Origin: Xiashengella succiniciproducens
Lineage (GTDB): Bacteria; Bacteroidota; Bacteroidia; Bacteroidales; Marinilabiliaceae
Reading direction: 5' to 3'
Length of the DNA stretch: 64,000 bases
NCBI RefSeq assembly: GCF_023674465.1
Contig: NZ_CP098400.1
Location: 930,001-994,000 of the forward strand
The notes under the pieces are model-generated. The model was not told the DNA's origin and searched no databases. It saw nothing but the letters and a program-made list of their open reading frames with translations. Made by a program: the position numbers and the translations under genes. Shown here piece by piece: positions 1 to 8,728 of the stretch. Within the stretch, counting starts at the first letter, position 1; every line of letters starts with the position of its first letter.

Positions 1-1143
1 AGGGATGAGGATCCTGACAAGACCGGTTTTGCCCACTTGTTTGAGCACCTTATGTTTGGTGGCAGCCGCAATATCCAGTCATACGATGAGCCGGTTCAGA
101 TGGTGGGAGGTGAGAACAATGCCTGGACAAGCAATGACTTCACCAACTACTATGTGAATTTACCGGCCAACAATATAGAGACAGCTTTTTGGCTTGAGTC
201 TGACCGTATGCTGGAGCTCAACTTCACACCAGGAAATCTGGAGGTGCAGCGTAAGGTTGTGATTGAAGAATTCAAGCAGAGATATCTGAACCAGCCTTAT
301 GGGGATATCGCGCTACTTATCAGGCCATTGGCTTACAAGGTGCATCCCTATTCATGGCCAACAATTGGAAAAGATATTTCACATATTGAGAATGCTACCC
401 TTGATGATGTAAAAAACTTCTTTTACAGGCACTATGCACCAAATAATGCGGTACTTGCAGTTGCAGGAAATGTAGTTCCCGATGAGGTGTTCCGCCTTGC
501 CGAGAAATGGTTTTCAGGTATCCCAAGCCGGCAGGTACCGCACCGGAAGCTGCCTGTGGAACCGGTGCAAACTGAGATGCGCGAGCTGACAGTAAAGCGT
601 AAGGTTCCTGCCGATGTACTTCAACTTTGTTTCCATATTGGCAAAAGGAATGATCCTGATTTTTTTGTAACTGACTTATTATCTGATGTTCTTTCCAACG
701 GACCTTCATCACGTCTGTATCAGAAGCTGGTTAAGGATGAGCAGTTGTTTTCCGATGTAAATGCTTATATATCGGGCGATATGGATCCCGGCCTGTTTAC
801 CGTATCCGGCCGTGTGATGCCCGGTGTGAGCGTCGAAGTGGCAGAGACTGCTATCTGGCGGGAACTGTCAGACATAGCCGGGGCTGGACCTGGAGAGCGT
901 GAACTGCAGAAGGTAAAGAACAAGGTTGAAAGTAATCTTGTATTTGCTGAGACAAGTTCTCTCAACAAGGCCATGAACCTGGCTATTTACGAGTTGATGG
1001 GTGATGCTGCTGAGATAAACAGGGAGATTGAACATTACAGGGCGGTAACTGCGCAACATATAAGAGAAGCTGCTGCAAGCACATTCAGAAGAGAAAACTG
1101 CTCGATACTGCGTTATCTGGCAGAGAATGGTGAGAACTCCTGA
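1..1143 (+). CDS. M16-family zinc peptidase, catalytic subunit (5' end outside window)
   Basis: The reading frame is open from base 1, so the true start lies upstream of the window. The inverted zinc motif HxxEH (HLFEH) is encoded at 34-48, and a downstream Glu cluster (VVIEEF, about 60 residues later) fits the third zinc ligand. These are the hallmarks of the M16B (pitrilysin-like) peptidase core. In bacteria such proteins often work as a heterodimer in which one subunit carries the zinc site and the other carries the Arg/Tyr substrate-binding pair. The next gene, 41 bp downstream on the same strand, is the matching zinc-less partner, so the two probably form one periplasmic peptide-degrading complex. 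Whether an N-terminal signal peptide exists cannot be seen here. Family assignment is firm; the substrate is unknown. Confidence 0.92.
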   Translation, partial: RDEDPDKTGFAHLFEHLMFGGSRNIQSYDEPVQMVGGENNAWTSNDFTNYYVNLPANNIETAFWLESDRMLELNFTPGNLEVQRKVVIEEFKQRYLNQPYGDIALLIRPLAYKVHPYSWPTIGKDISHIENATLDDVKNFFYRHYAPNNAVLAVAGNVVPDEVFRLAEKWFSGIPSRQVPHRKLPVEPVQTEMRELTVKRKVPADVLQLCFHIGKRNDPDFFVTDLLSDVLSNGPSSRLYQKLVKDEQLFSDVNAYISGDMDPGLFTVSGRVMPGVSVEVAETAIWRELSDIAGAGPGERELQKVKNKVESNLVFAETSSLNKAMNLAIYELMGDAAEINREIEHYRAVTAQHIREAAASTFRRENCSILRYLAENGENS

Positions 1144-1184
1144 GAGGGTTCAGATAAACGGTAATTTTGAAAGAAAGGGAATAG

Positions 1185-2471
1185 ATGGTAACAGATGCTG
1201 ATAGGAAGACAGGACCTGATTTTCAGGTTCTGGGGAAGGCTGAGTTTATGCCGGTTGGCGGATTTTCACTGCCCAACGGGATAGAGGTTTCATTACTTGA
1301 AGGAGGAAGTCAGGATATTTCAAAGATTGACTGGATTTTCCCTGCCGGTGCCGTTCAGGCAGGCAAGCCCCTGCTTGCCTCGACAGTTGGTAATCTGATG
1401 TTGGAGGGGACTAAGAACAGAACATCAGCAGAGATATCCGACCTGATTGATTTTTACGGAGCCCATCTGAATGTGCAAAGTTACTATCACAACTCAGTAC
1501 TAACACTGGTTTGCCTGACCAAGGACCTGCCTGTATTACTTCCCCTGGTAGAGGATGTAGTTCGCAACGCAACCTTTGACGAGAAGGAATATTTAATATA
1601 CATAAATAAGCGCCGTCAGGAGTTTGTTATTGATTCTGAGAAGGTTCGCAATCTGGCTGCCAGAACCTTCAATAAAGTAATCTTCGGACCGGAGCACCCT
1701 TATGGAAGGGTACCCGAACTTGAGATATTTGACACGATGACAAGGGATGAGGTTATATCCTTTTACAAGACTAATTATGTTCCCGCCGGTTGCAGGATAA
1801 TTGTAGCAGGTCGTCCAGGTACCGATATTCAGGAGCTGTTGACCCGTCACTTTGGTGACAAGGACTGGAACGGCGGCTTACCGTCAGAAAACGGTTTTCC
1901 ACAAATTAGTTCATCAGAGGAGAAATTTCACCTTGTAGAGAAGGAAGGATCTCTTCAGTCAGCCCTTAGAATTGGCCGTCCCCTTTTCAATAATCATCAT
2001 CCAGACTTTATTCCGCTGCAGGTTCTTAATACAATACTGGGTGGTTATTTCGGTTCACGGCTGATGACCGTGGTACGTGAAGAAAAGGGACTGACCTATG
2101 GCATAGGTTCCAGCATCGTATCCTATAAGCAAGGTGGTATTTGGGTAATAGCATCGGAAGTTATGGGTGGTATGAGACAGGCAGCAGTTGATGCAATAAA
2201 GGGTGAGATGCAGCGGCTTGTAGATGAGCCTGTGGATGAAGAAGAACTTGCTTTGGTACGTAACTATATGCTAGGCGAGATGCTCAGGGAGTTTGATGGT
2301 CCCTTTAATACCTCTGATATTTACAGGAGCCTGCTTGAATATGGAATGGACTTTGGTTTCTACTCAAAGATGATGTCGGTGATAAGAGAAATCACAGCAG
2401 GTGAGTTACAGGAATTGGCTGCAAAATATATGAGACCTGAAGATTTGTATGTAATTGTTGCCGGTAAGTAA
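1185..2471 (+). CDS. M16-family peptidase-like protein, non-catalytic partner subunit
   Basis: This 428-residue protein has the two-lobed M16 fold. It lacks the HxxEH zinc motif; the equivalent region reads LLASTVGNLMLEGT. It keeps the GLTYGIGS segment in the C-terminal half, which carries the Arg/Tyr pair that binds substrate in zinc-less M16 subunits. It follows the catalytic subunit in the same direction and likely forms an operon and a heterodimer with it. The ATG is preceded by an A/G-rich stretch (GAAAGGGA) that could serve as a ribosome binding site. No signal peptide is evident at this start, so it may be exported by another route or act in the cytoplasm; this is unresolved. Confidence 0.9.
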   Translation: MVTDADRKTGPDFQVLGKAEFMPVGGFSLPNGIEVSLLEGGSQDISKIDWIFPAGAVQAGKPLLASTVGNLMLEGTKNRTSAEISDLIDFYGAHLNVQSYYHNSVLTLVCLTKDLPVLLPLVEDVVRNATFDEKEYLIYINKRRQEFVIDSEKVRNLAARTFNKVIFGPEHPYGRVPELEIFDTMTRDEVISFYKTNYVPAGCRIIVAGRPGTDIQELLTRHFGDKDWNGGLPSENGFPQISSSEEKFHLVEKEGSLQSALRIGRPLFNNHHPDFIPLQVLNTILGGYFGSRLMTVVREEKGLTYGIGSSIVSYKQGGIWVIASEVMGGMRQAAVDAIKGEMQRLVDEPVDEEELALVRNYMLGEMLREFDGPFNTSDIYRSLLEYGMDFGFYSKMMSVIREITAGELQELAAKYMRPEDLYVIVAGK

Positions 2472-2479
2472 GTTTGGTA

Positions 2480-4696
2480 TCAGCTTACGACATTTCTGAT
2501 TCGTTCCTGGCGTGTTACGCTGTGTACTCCCTTGATTTTGGAAATATTTAGGATGATGTTGTTGAGGTCTTCGGTGTTGTGGATATAGAGGTAGATATAG
2601 CCTTCAAAGATTCCGTCGTGGCTGTCGAAGTGGATGGATCTCATATTTACGTTCTGGTCATCCGAGATAACCTTGGTGATCTTGCTTACTATACCGATCT
2701 GGTCAATGCCCGAGACATTGATTTGAGCCAGGAAGGAAAGAATCTTGTGGCTTTCCCAGCTGGCCGACACAATGCGGTCGCCCTGGCTTGACATAAGGCG
2801 GATTGCGTTTGCACACTTCCTGAGGTGCAGGATTAGTTTACCGTTGTCATCAATATAACCAATCACATCATCACCCGGAATTGGGTTACAGCAGCTTGCA
2901 ATCTGGTATTCATCGGCCATGTCATCCGACAGAACCATCTGGGTCTGATGAGGCAGATTATTGCTTTTTACCGCGTTATTGTTGTTGAAAGAAAGTCTCC
3001 AGTAGCGTACCCACTTATTTGATGCCTTGTCGCTTAAAATATTATGCAGGTTGTCAAGGCGGATTGCATTCTTGGAAATCTTGTAATACAGATCTTCCTT
3101 GGAGGGGAGGTTGTAGAAGTCAATAAGTTTCTTAAGTATCTTGGCATTGATCGTAAGCTTCTTCTGGCTCAGGGCTTCCTGTAACATGGCTTCACCCTGT
3201 TGCACAAGCATTCGTCTCTCCTTCTTGAATGCTTCCTTGATACAGCTCTTAGCCTTGGCTGTAGTGACGTAGTTGAGCCACTCGTACTTAGGTGTCTGCT
3301 TTTCCGATGTAAGAATTTCCACCTGGTCACCACTCTTCAGTTCATGACTCAGTGGCACAAGCTTATAGTTGACCTTGGCACCAATACATTTGTAGCCGAT
3401 ATTTGTGTGGATCTCAAATGCAAGGTCGAGAGCAGTCGCACCCTTGGGCAATACCTTCACGTCCCCCTTGGGCGTGAAGATCATCATTTCCGAACTGAAG
3501 AGGTTGAGTTTGAAGTCGTCGAGGAACTCCATAGAGTCCAGGTCTGGATTTTCAAGGATCTCCCTAACCTGCTTCAACCAGTTGTCAAGTTCCGATTCCC
3601 TGTCAGTCTGTCCCTTGTACTTCCAGTGTGCTGCAAAGCCTCTCTCAGCGATCTCGTCCATACGTTCACTACGGATCTGAATTTCCACCCACTTGCCGTC
3701 TGGTCCCATAAAGGTTGCATGCAAGGCCTCATAACCGTTGGCCTTGGGTATACTTACCCAGTCACGAAGCCTGTCCGGCTTTGGCTTGTAAATATCCGTA
3801 ATAAGCGAGTAGATACTCCAGCATTGAGTCTTTTCGGGAACCCCCGGCTTTGGTTTAAATACTATTCTAAGGGCCAGCAGGTCGTATATTTCCTCGAAGG
3901 GGATGCTTTTCTTCTGCATCTTGCTCCATATGGAGAAGATTGACTTGGGTCGGCCTTTTATGTCAAACTCGTAGCCATCTTCAGTAAGTTTTTCGATTAT
4001 TGGAAGGGAAAAACGTCTGAGTACAGCATCGTTCTTCGAGCAGTAATCCTGCAATTTCTGACTTATCTCATCGTAAACAGCAGGGTGTTCATATTTTAGT
4101 GAAAGGTCCTCAAGTTCCGATTTGATGGCATACAGGCCCAACCTGTGTGCCAATGGGGCATAGATAAACAGAGTTTCTCCAGCTATCTTGTACTTCTTAT
4201 GGTCGGGCATGCTGTCAAGGGTACGCATATTGTGAAGGCGGTCGGCTAGCTTGATAAGAATGATTCTCACATCGTCGACCATAGTAAGGAGCAGTTTTCG
4301 GAAGTTGTCCGCCTGCCTTGATCCGGTATGGTCGATCACACCTTCCAACTTGGTAAGCCCGTCAACTATGTTTGCAATTTTTTCGCCAAAGATGGTTTGT
4401 ATATCTTCCAGGCTTACATCTGTGTCCTCAACAACGTCATGAAGCAGAGCTGCTATAATACCCTTGGTTCCAAGTCCGATCTCTTCGGCAACGATACGCG
4501 CTACTGCAAGGGGGTGCATAATATAAAGCTCTCCGGAGCGGCGGCGAACACCCTTGTGTGCCTCCGTTGCCAGAGTAAAAGCCTTTCTAATCAGACGCTT
4601 ATCCTCTGGTGCCTTGCACCGTGGACAGTGTTTGATTATATCCTCAAGTTGGCGTTTGGCTTCAAGCTCCTCCTTATTAAGCGTCTTCTTTGCCAT
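2480..4696 (-). CDS. rel: bifunctional (p)ppGpp synthetase/hydrolase, RelA/SpoT family
   Basis: This 738-residue enzyme makes and degrades the stringent-response alarmone (p)ppGpp. In order it shows an N-terminal HD hydrolase domain with the intact motif LLHDVVEDT (HD at residues 86-87), a RelA-type synthetase domain with PKANGYEALHATFMGP and EIQIRS, a TGS domain (around residues 400-465), a helical linker, a zinc-finger-like SCCNPIPGD motif, and a C-terminal ACT domain. Length and order match long RSH enzymes. Because the HD motif is complete, hydrolase activity is expected along with synthetase activity, as in most Bacteroidota, which usually rely on one long RSH protein. It converges on the M16 gene with only 8 bp between the stop codons. 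Confidence 0.95.
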   Translation of the reverse strand: MAKKTLNKEELEAKRQLEDIIKHCPRCKAPEDKRLIRKAFTLATEAHKGVRRRSGELYIMHPLAVARIVAEEIGLGTKGIIAALLHDVVEDTDVSLEDIQTIFGEKIANIVDGLTKLEGVIDHTGSRQADNFRKLLLTMVDDVRIILIKLADRLHNMRTLDSMPDHKKYKIAGETLFIYAPLAHRLGLYAIKSELEDLSLKYEHPAVYDEISQKLQDYCSKNDAVLRRFSLPIIEKLTEDGYEFDIKGRPKSIFSIWSKMQKKSIPFEEIYDLLALRIVFKPKPGVPEKTQCWSIYSLITDIYKPKPDRLRDWVSIPKANGYEALHATFMGPDGKWVEIQIRSERMDEIAERGFAAHWKYKGQTDRESELDNWLKQVREILENPDLDSMEFLDDFKLNLFSSEMMIFTPKGDVKVLPKGATALDLAFEIHTNIGYKCIGAKVNYKLVPLSHELKSGDQVEILTSEKQTPKYEWLNYVTTAKAKSCIKEAFKKERRMLVQQGEAMLQEALSQKKLTINAKILKKLIDFYNLPSKEDLYYKISKNAIRLDNLHNILSDKASNKWVRYWRLSFNNNNAVKSNNLPHQTQMVLSDDMADEYQIASCCNPIPGDDVIGYIDDNGKLILHLRKCANAIRLMSSQGDRIVSASWESHKILSFLAQINVSGIDQIGIVSKITKVISDDQNVNMRSIHFDSHDGIFEGYIYLYIHNTEDLNNIILNISKIKGVHSVTRQERIRNVVS

Positions 4697-4892
4697 TAAT
4701 CAAGCTTAGATTCAAACTACTAAGATAGCTTTTTGTTTTTACTCCTCAAACTTTGAGACCTTTATAAAGTGTATGGATAAACGTTTTCAGGGATTTGCCA
4801 GGTCTCTGTTTTACAACATATAAAAAAATCTGTTACAGCTATGTGGAATTATTTTACTAAATTGCCGACGTCTGTTTTTAATAGGATTAATT

Positions 4893-5378
4893 ATGGATAA
4901 GACCAAAACGAAGGAAGCAGTTAAGCAACTGTTTACCGAGTACCTTCAAAAGCACGGGCACAGAAAAACACCTGAGCGTTATGCCATTCTGGACGAGATA
5001 TATTCACGTAACGGCCACTTTGACATAGAGTCCCTGTATATATTCATGAAGAACAAAAACTATCGTGTAAGCAGGGCCACACTATATAATACAATAGATC
5101 TTTTACTGGATTGCAAGTTAGTTATTAAGCATCAATTTGGGAAGAATATCGCCCAGTTTGAAAAGGCTTTTGAATCCAAACAGCACGACCACCTGATATG
5201 TATGCAGTGTGGCAGTGTTACTGAGTTTTGTGATCCGTCAGTGCAGTTGGTACTCAACAATGCCACACAGGTGATGGATTTCCAGATCTCACACCACTCG
5301 CTGTATATCTACGGGATATGCAGCTCCTGCAGGGCAAAACAAACCAAAGAAGCCCAGAAAGTTGTGCAAGCTGGCTAA
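4893..5378 (+). CDS. Fur-family metal-responsive transcriptional regulator
   Basis: This 161-residue protein has the Fur layout: an N-terminal winged helix ([13 protein letters not shown] and [12 protein letters not shown], the usual recognition-helix region) followed by a dimerisation domain with metal ligands ([10 protein letters not shown] with a CxxC, and a second CxxC, CSSC, near the C-terminus). The two CxxC motifs suggest a structural zinc site. Whether it senses iron, peroxide or zinc cannot be decided from sequence alone. It is transcribed away from the RelA/SpoT gene, with a 196-bp intergenic region that holds both promoters. A short hairpin followed by a T-run about 110 bp downstream probably ends its transcript. 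Confidence 0.9.
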   Translation: MDKTKTKEAVKQLFTEYLQKHGHRKTPERYAILDEIYSRNGHFDIESLYIFMKNKNYRVSRATLYNTIDLLLDCKLVIKHQFGKNIAQFEKAFESKQHDHLICMQCGSVTEFCDPSVQLVLNNATQVMDFQISHHSLYIYGICSSCRAKQTKEAQKVVQAG

Positions 5379-5485
5379 GGACGAGCCTTTTGGGTAAAAA
5401 AGCCGTCGTCTGGTAAAATATTAGGATTTTTATACTGATTACAATTTTTTATAGCTATTTTTACACATCGGAAGGCCATTCCCCA

Positions 5486-5509
5486 CGGAAAGGTTTTCCG
5501 GTTTTTTTT
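5486..5509 (+). terminator. probable intrinsic terminator after the Fur-family gene
   Basis: A 6-bp stem (CGGAAA / TTTCCG, 3-nt loop) is followed by an eight-T run. The stem is short, so efficiency may be modest, but its place between the fur-family gene and purA fits a terminator. Confidence 0.5.
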
Positions 5510-5526
5510 GTTTATTGGTCACCATA

Positions 5527-5542
5527 GTCGCCCTGGGGCGAC
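5527..5542 (+). promoter_or_regulatory. 16-bp palindrome just upstream of purA
   Basis: GTCGCCCTGGGGCGAC forms a 7-bp inverted repeat around two bases and ends 15 bp before the purA ATG. It could be a repressor operator or a small hairpin in the purA leader that masks initiation. No known regulator motif is recognised, so this is a structural observation only. Confidence 0.3.
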
Positions 5543-5557
5543 ACAAAACTTGTAATA

Positions 5558-6823
5558 ATGAAGGTAGATGTTCTTTTAGGGTTACAATGGGGCGATGAGG
5601 GCAAAGGTAAAGTTGTTGACGTTCTCACTCCTCAATATGATATTATAACTCGCTTTCAGGGCGGTCCCAATGCAGGTCACACCCTTGAGTTTGACGGCAA
5701 GAAGTTTGTACTTCACAACATCCCTTCGGGTATATTCCGTGCAGACACAATAAATGTGATAGGCAACGGGGTTGTAATAGATCCCATCACCTTCAAAAAA
5801 GAAGTTGATAACCTTGCGTCAAAGGGAATAGACCTTACACAGAATCTGGTGATTTCAAGAAAGGCCCACCTTATCCTGCCTACTCACCGCATACTTGATG
5901 CAGCATCTGAAGCATCCAAAGGAGCGACAAAGATAGGTTCCACACTAAAGGGTATTGGCCCCACTTATATGGACAAGACCGGGAGGAATGGTATCAGGGT
6001 AGGTGACCTGGAAGGTGATTTCGATAAGAAATATTCAGATTTGAAGGCTAAGCACGTCAAATTGCTTGAGCAATATGATTTTGAGTACAACATTCAGGAG
6101 TTTGAGAATGGCCTTGCTGAAGGAATAGAAACTATTAAGAAGTTCAGGTTTATCGACAGCGAACATGAACTTAACCAATATCTGTGTCAGGGTAAGAGCA
6201 TACTTGCTGAAGGTGCACAGGGAACCCTGCTTGATATAGACTTTGGATCTTATCCCTTTGTTACTTCTTCTAATACTGTATGTGCTGGAGCCTGTATAGG
6301 TCTAGGCGTAGCCCCTTCAAAAATTGGAAGGGTTTACGGTATTTTCAAAGCATATTGCACCCGTGTCGGTTCAGGTCCCTTCCCAACAGAGCTTTTTGAT
6401 GAGACCGGAGAAGAGCTCAGGAAACGCGGAAATGAATTTGGTGCTACCACCGGACGTCCACGCCGCTGTGGATGGTTGGATTTAGTTGCCCTCAAATACA
6501 GTGTTATGATAAACGGGGTGACTGATTTGATTATGATGAAGAGTGATGTACTGAGCCACCTTGATACAATTAAGATTGCTACAGCATACAAGATAGACGG
6601 AAAGCTGGTTGATCACTTCCCCTATGATCTGTCTGGTGAAGTAGAACCTGTATATACCGAAATGCCGGGTTGGAAGTGTGATCTTACCGGTGTTAGATCG
6701 GAGGAAAAGTTTCCTGCTGAACTGAAAGGCTATATCAGTTTCCTTGAAAAAGAACTTGGTGTTCCGATTACCATTGTTTCAGTAGGTCCCGACAGAACTC
6801 AAACCATTGTAAGGAAAAGTTAA
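5558..6823 (+). CDS. purA: adenylosuccinate synthase
   Basis: This 421-residue cytoplasmic enzyme makes adenylosuccinate from IMP, aspartate and GTP, the first committed step from IMP to AMP. The N-terminus carries the signature GLQWGDEGKGKVVD (P-loop-like GTP site with the catalytic Asp). PNAGHT, the catalytic His segment, follows, and the GTP-binding and Arg-rich substrate loops are present (TGRPRRCGWLDLVALKY). Length is typical. A 16-bp palindrome sits in the leader. The stop codon lies in the loop of a 10-bp inverted repeat shared with the convergent gene that follows. Confidence 0.97.
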   Translation: MKVDVLLGLQWGDEGKGKVVDVLTPQYDIITRFQGGPNAGHTLEFDGKKFVLHNIPSGIFRADTINVIGNGVVIDPITFKKEVDNLASKGIDLTQNLVISRKAHLILPTHRILDAASEASKGATKIGSTLKGIGPTYMDKTGRNGIRVGDLEGDFDKKYSDLKAKHVKLLEQYDFEYNIQEFENGLAEGIETIKKFRFIDSEHELNQYLCQGKSILAEGAQGTLLDIDFGSYPFVTSSNTVCAGACIGLGVAPSKIGRVYGIFKAYCTRVGSGPFPTELFDETGEELRKRGNEFGATTGRPRRCGWLDLVALKYSVMINGVTDLIMMKSDVLSHLDTIKIATAYKIDGKLVDHFPYDLSGEVEPVYTEMPGWKCDLTGVRSEEKFPAELKGYISFLEKELGVPITIVSVGPDRTQTIVRKS

Positions 6824-6835
6824 CTACTTTTCCTT
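6811..6835. terminator. bidirectional hairpin containing both stop codons of purA and the convergent peptidase gene
   Basis: AAGGAAAAGT at 6811-6820 is repeated in inverted form (ACTTTTCCTT) at 6826-6835 around a five-base loop, TAACT. The loop contains the purA TAA and the first base pair of the opposite-strand TAG. The 10-bp stem is perfect. There is no long T-run on either side, so this may act as a bidirectional barrier or as 3'-end protection rather than a classic terminator. Confidence 0.5.
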
Positions 6836-7291
6836 ACCACTTAAGCGGCGAAACAGACTTAAAAGTCTGTATGCCGCAATTCCTGTTAATTTAAAAGCTG
6901 GTCCGGTAACCGGACCGGTAAAAGCCAGCATTGTGCCTGGAAGCTTTATTGCCAGTTTGGCTATCTTCCAGCGTGAATTCTCAATCTTTATTACCTTCCC
7001 TTTTATCTTATCAAACGGAATTGGGATATCAGGTCTGCTATTGCCATCACCACGGGTAAGCACATGGCCGTTCCTTTTGCTTATCAGTCTATGGGCAATA
7101 AGGAGGGAGTCGGACTCAAAAACAACGATATCTCCTTTTCTTAGTTTGTCGAATGCAACGGGAGCTACAACAACAATATCCCCCTTCATAAGCATAGGAA
7201 ACATGCTCATCCCACGAAGAGTGACCCTGACATTGTGCTCCGTCAGCAGGTCCTCAAGCAGTTGTTTGTACTGATCCCTGATTATCTCCAT
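6824..7291 (-). CDS. S24/S26-type signal-peptidase-like protein with Ser/His catalytic pair
   Basis: This small protein (155 residues) has the fold signature of the S26 signal peptidase clan: GMSMFPML with the nucleophile Ser29, the strand KGDIVVF, and IAHRLI with His67 where bacterial signal peptidase I has Lys, then GDGN near residue 81. The Ser-His form is typical of archaeal, eukaryotic and SipW-like S26B enzymes. The C-terminal 40 residues are hydrophobic and basic, suggesting membrane association. It is shorter than a housekeeping signal peptidase and could process a limited set of substrates. It abuts purA tail to tail with no intergenic base. The substrate is unknown. Confidence 0.72.
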   Translation of the reverse strand: MEIIRDQYKQLLEDLLTEHNVRVTLRGMSMFPMLMKGDIVVVAPVAFDKLRKGDIVVFESDSLLIAHRLISKRNGHVLTRGDGNSRPDIPIPFDKIKGKVIKIENSRWKIAKLAIKLPGTMLAFTGPVTGPAFKLTGIAAYRLLSLFRRLSGKEK

Positions 7292-7387
7292 CTCTCCTTT
7301 GTTCTGGTTTGATACCTCTGGTGTTACTGTGTATATCGGCTGACCACTGAACCTGTTGCATATACGGCGCTATATTGTGTATTGTAC

Positions 7388-8560
7388 TTAAAATGCTTCC
7401 CGCAGAGAAATAAAGATTCCGTGGAAGCCTTCCGAACTGACTGCCGCATCCAGCCTTACATTAAGCGGCTCATCAGGCAGTAGCCTGAACCGCAAACCGG
7501 CACCTCCAGAGTAAATCAGTTGCCCGACCTTCAGCTCAGGTCTCCCGGAGGCCTGACCCGCACCTGCAAACAAAACTCCTCCTATCCGCCACCAAAGATG
7601 CCTGCGCACTTCGCTTCTCACGAGCAGTACAGAGTTGTCAATTACCCTGTTGCTATGTCCGATGCCCCGTAACCTTTCCTTACCTCCAAGCTGGGGCATC
7701 ATAAAGAAGGGTACCGTTCCGTTGCTGTATTCCCACAGTCCCTGAAAGCCAAGCACTGACTGTCCCAATGGTACGAAGCACCTAAAGTCGGCAAGGTAGT
7801 TTGTAAACGAGAAGTCACTCCCAAAGCCCTTATCGTAGAAGGTTACCGTGGTATTGACGTAAGTTCCCCTTGTTGGTGCAAGTACATGGTTACGGCTGTC
7901 ATACAGCAGAGATGGTCCAAATGCAACAAAAGTGCCTGCATCTGCTCCATATGATGTTATACCACTATTAGCAGGCCCCCCGGTACTGTCTGATTCTCCA
8001 CTGGTTTCCTGGCTATTGACACTACTAATATTATAGTGACCTGCCTTTGCATTAATTCCTGCATATAGACCCTTTCCAAAGGTCTGAAAGAAGCTAAGTT
8101 CTCCCATTATCCTGTCAGAACGGTATTCAGTTTCAGGAATCTCCTGAGCTGACCACAGGCCCCAATACTTATCATTCAGACGCAGCCATTCAAGTTGCCC
8201 CCTCACCAGTCGGTCAGCTGAGAGATACCATTCCAGTTCACCACTCACCTCTATCATCCCCTTGGTGGATATCTGGACGGTAGAGGTAAGGGTATTAACA
8301 ATGCCAACTGGAAGTGCTGGGTTGTCCCAGCTGTAGATTGGCATAATGCCAAACTCCAGTCCGGTACGTGAGGAATAACCACCGGAGGGATAAATAGCAA
8401 AAACGCCCTTCTCTGTGGGAAAGGTCAGTTGATCGATAACGAGTTCTCCGAAACCTGAGAGTTTGTCAAGCATTGATCTCGCTTCCCCTTCGCTTTGTGC
8501 CGCCAGTGCGGCACAATTGATGAGGCCCACCAGGGCAAGCAGAATCTTTATTATGCGCAT
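7388..8560 (-). CDS. Omp85-superfamily-like outer-membrane beta-barrel protein
   Basis: I chose the ATG at 8560 because it gives a clear signal peptide (MRIIKILLALVGLINCAALAA) and has an upstream AAAGGAAG; a TTG further upstream at 8593 is also in frame. The mature protein (about 365 residues) is made of alternating amphipathic strands and ends in Phe, as outer-membrane barrels do. GPSLLYDSRN and LGGKERLRGI resemble conserved strand and loop motifs of the BamA/surface-antigen barrel (VRGF-type loop). There are no POTRA domains, so it is a barrel-only member and not BamA itself. It stands alone on its strand. The role is unknown; transport of a lipid or a small protein is possible. Confidence 0.72.
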   Translation of the reverse strand: MRIIKILLALVGLINCAALAAQSEGEARSMLDKLSGFGELVIDQLTFPTEKGVFAIYPSGGYSSRTGLEFGIMPIYSWDNPALPVGIVNTLTSTVQISTKGMIEVSGELEWYLSADRLVRGQLEWLRLNDKYWGLWSAQEIPETEYRSDRIMGELSFFQTFGKGLYAGINAKAGHYNISSVNSQETSGESDSTGGPANSGITSYGADAGTFVAFGPSLLYDSRNHVLAPTRGTYVNTTVTFYDKGFGSDFSFTNYLADFRCFVPLGQSVLGFQGLWEYSNGTVPFFMMPQLGGKERLRGIGHSNRVIDNSVLLVRSEVRRHLWWRIGGVLFAGAGQASGRPELKVGQLIYSGGAGLRFRLLPDEPLNVRLDAAVSSEGFHGIFISLREAF

Positions 8561-8603
8561 ATCTGAACTTATCTTCCTTTTACAGTCTGTCAATTACACC
8601 AGT

Positions 8604-8627
8604 CAGGATCTGAATCCTGGAATTCAG
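8604..8627 (-). promoter_or_regulatory. two mutually exclusive short hairpins upstream of the barrel-protein gene
   Basis: CAGGAT/ATCCTG (8604-8619) and CTGAAT/ATTCAG (8610-8627) share the middle segment and cannot form together. They lie 44-67 bp upstream of the ATG at 8560, where the leader of the minus-strand gene may run. Attenuation is possible but unproven. Confidence 0.25.
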
Positions 8628-8650
8628 TAGTCGTATTTCCTGTTTTAGGT

Positions 8651-8658
8651 TATATTTG
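8651..8658 (+). promoter_or_regulatory. candidate -7 element for the pRiA4b-type gene and miaA
   Basis: TATATTTG matches the Bacteroidota -7 consensus TAnnTTTG. No convincing TTG -33 element stands 19-21 bp upstream. It would give a leader of about 65 nt. Confidence 0.35.
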
Positions 8659-8728
8659 AAACAAAATAAAGACTTATTTCGTTAGTTGATGGATGTTTGA
8701 GTGAAAATAACAATAAACTATCCGGTAC

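Noticed and set aside
3200-3943. 247-residue plus-strand ORF
   Set aside because: It lies wholly antisense to the RelA/SpoT coding region, which is clearly the real gene, and shows no domain.
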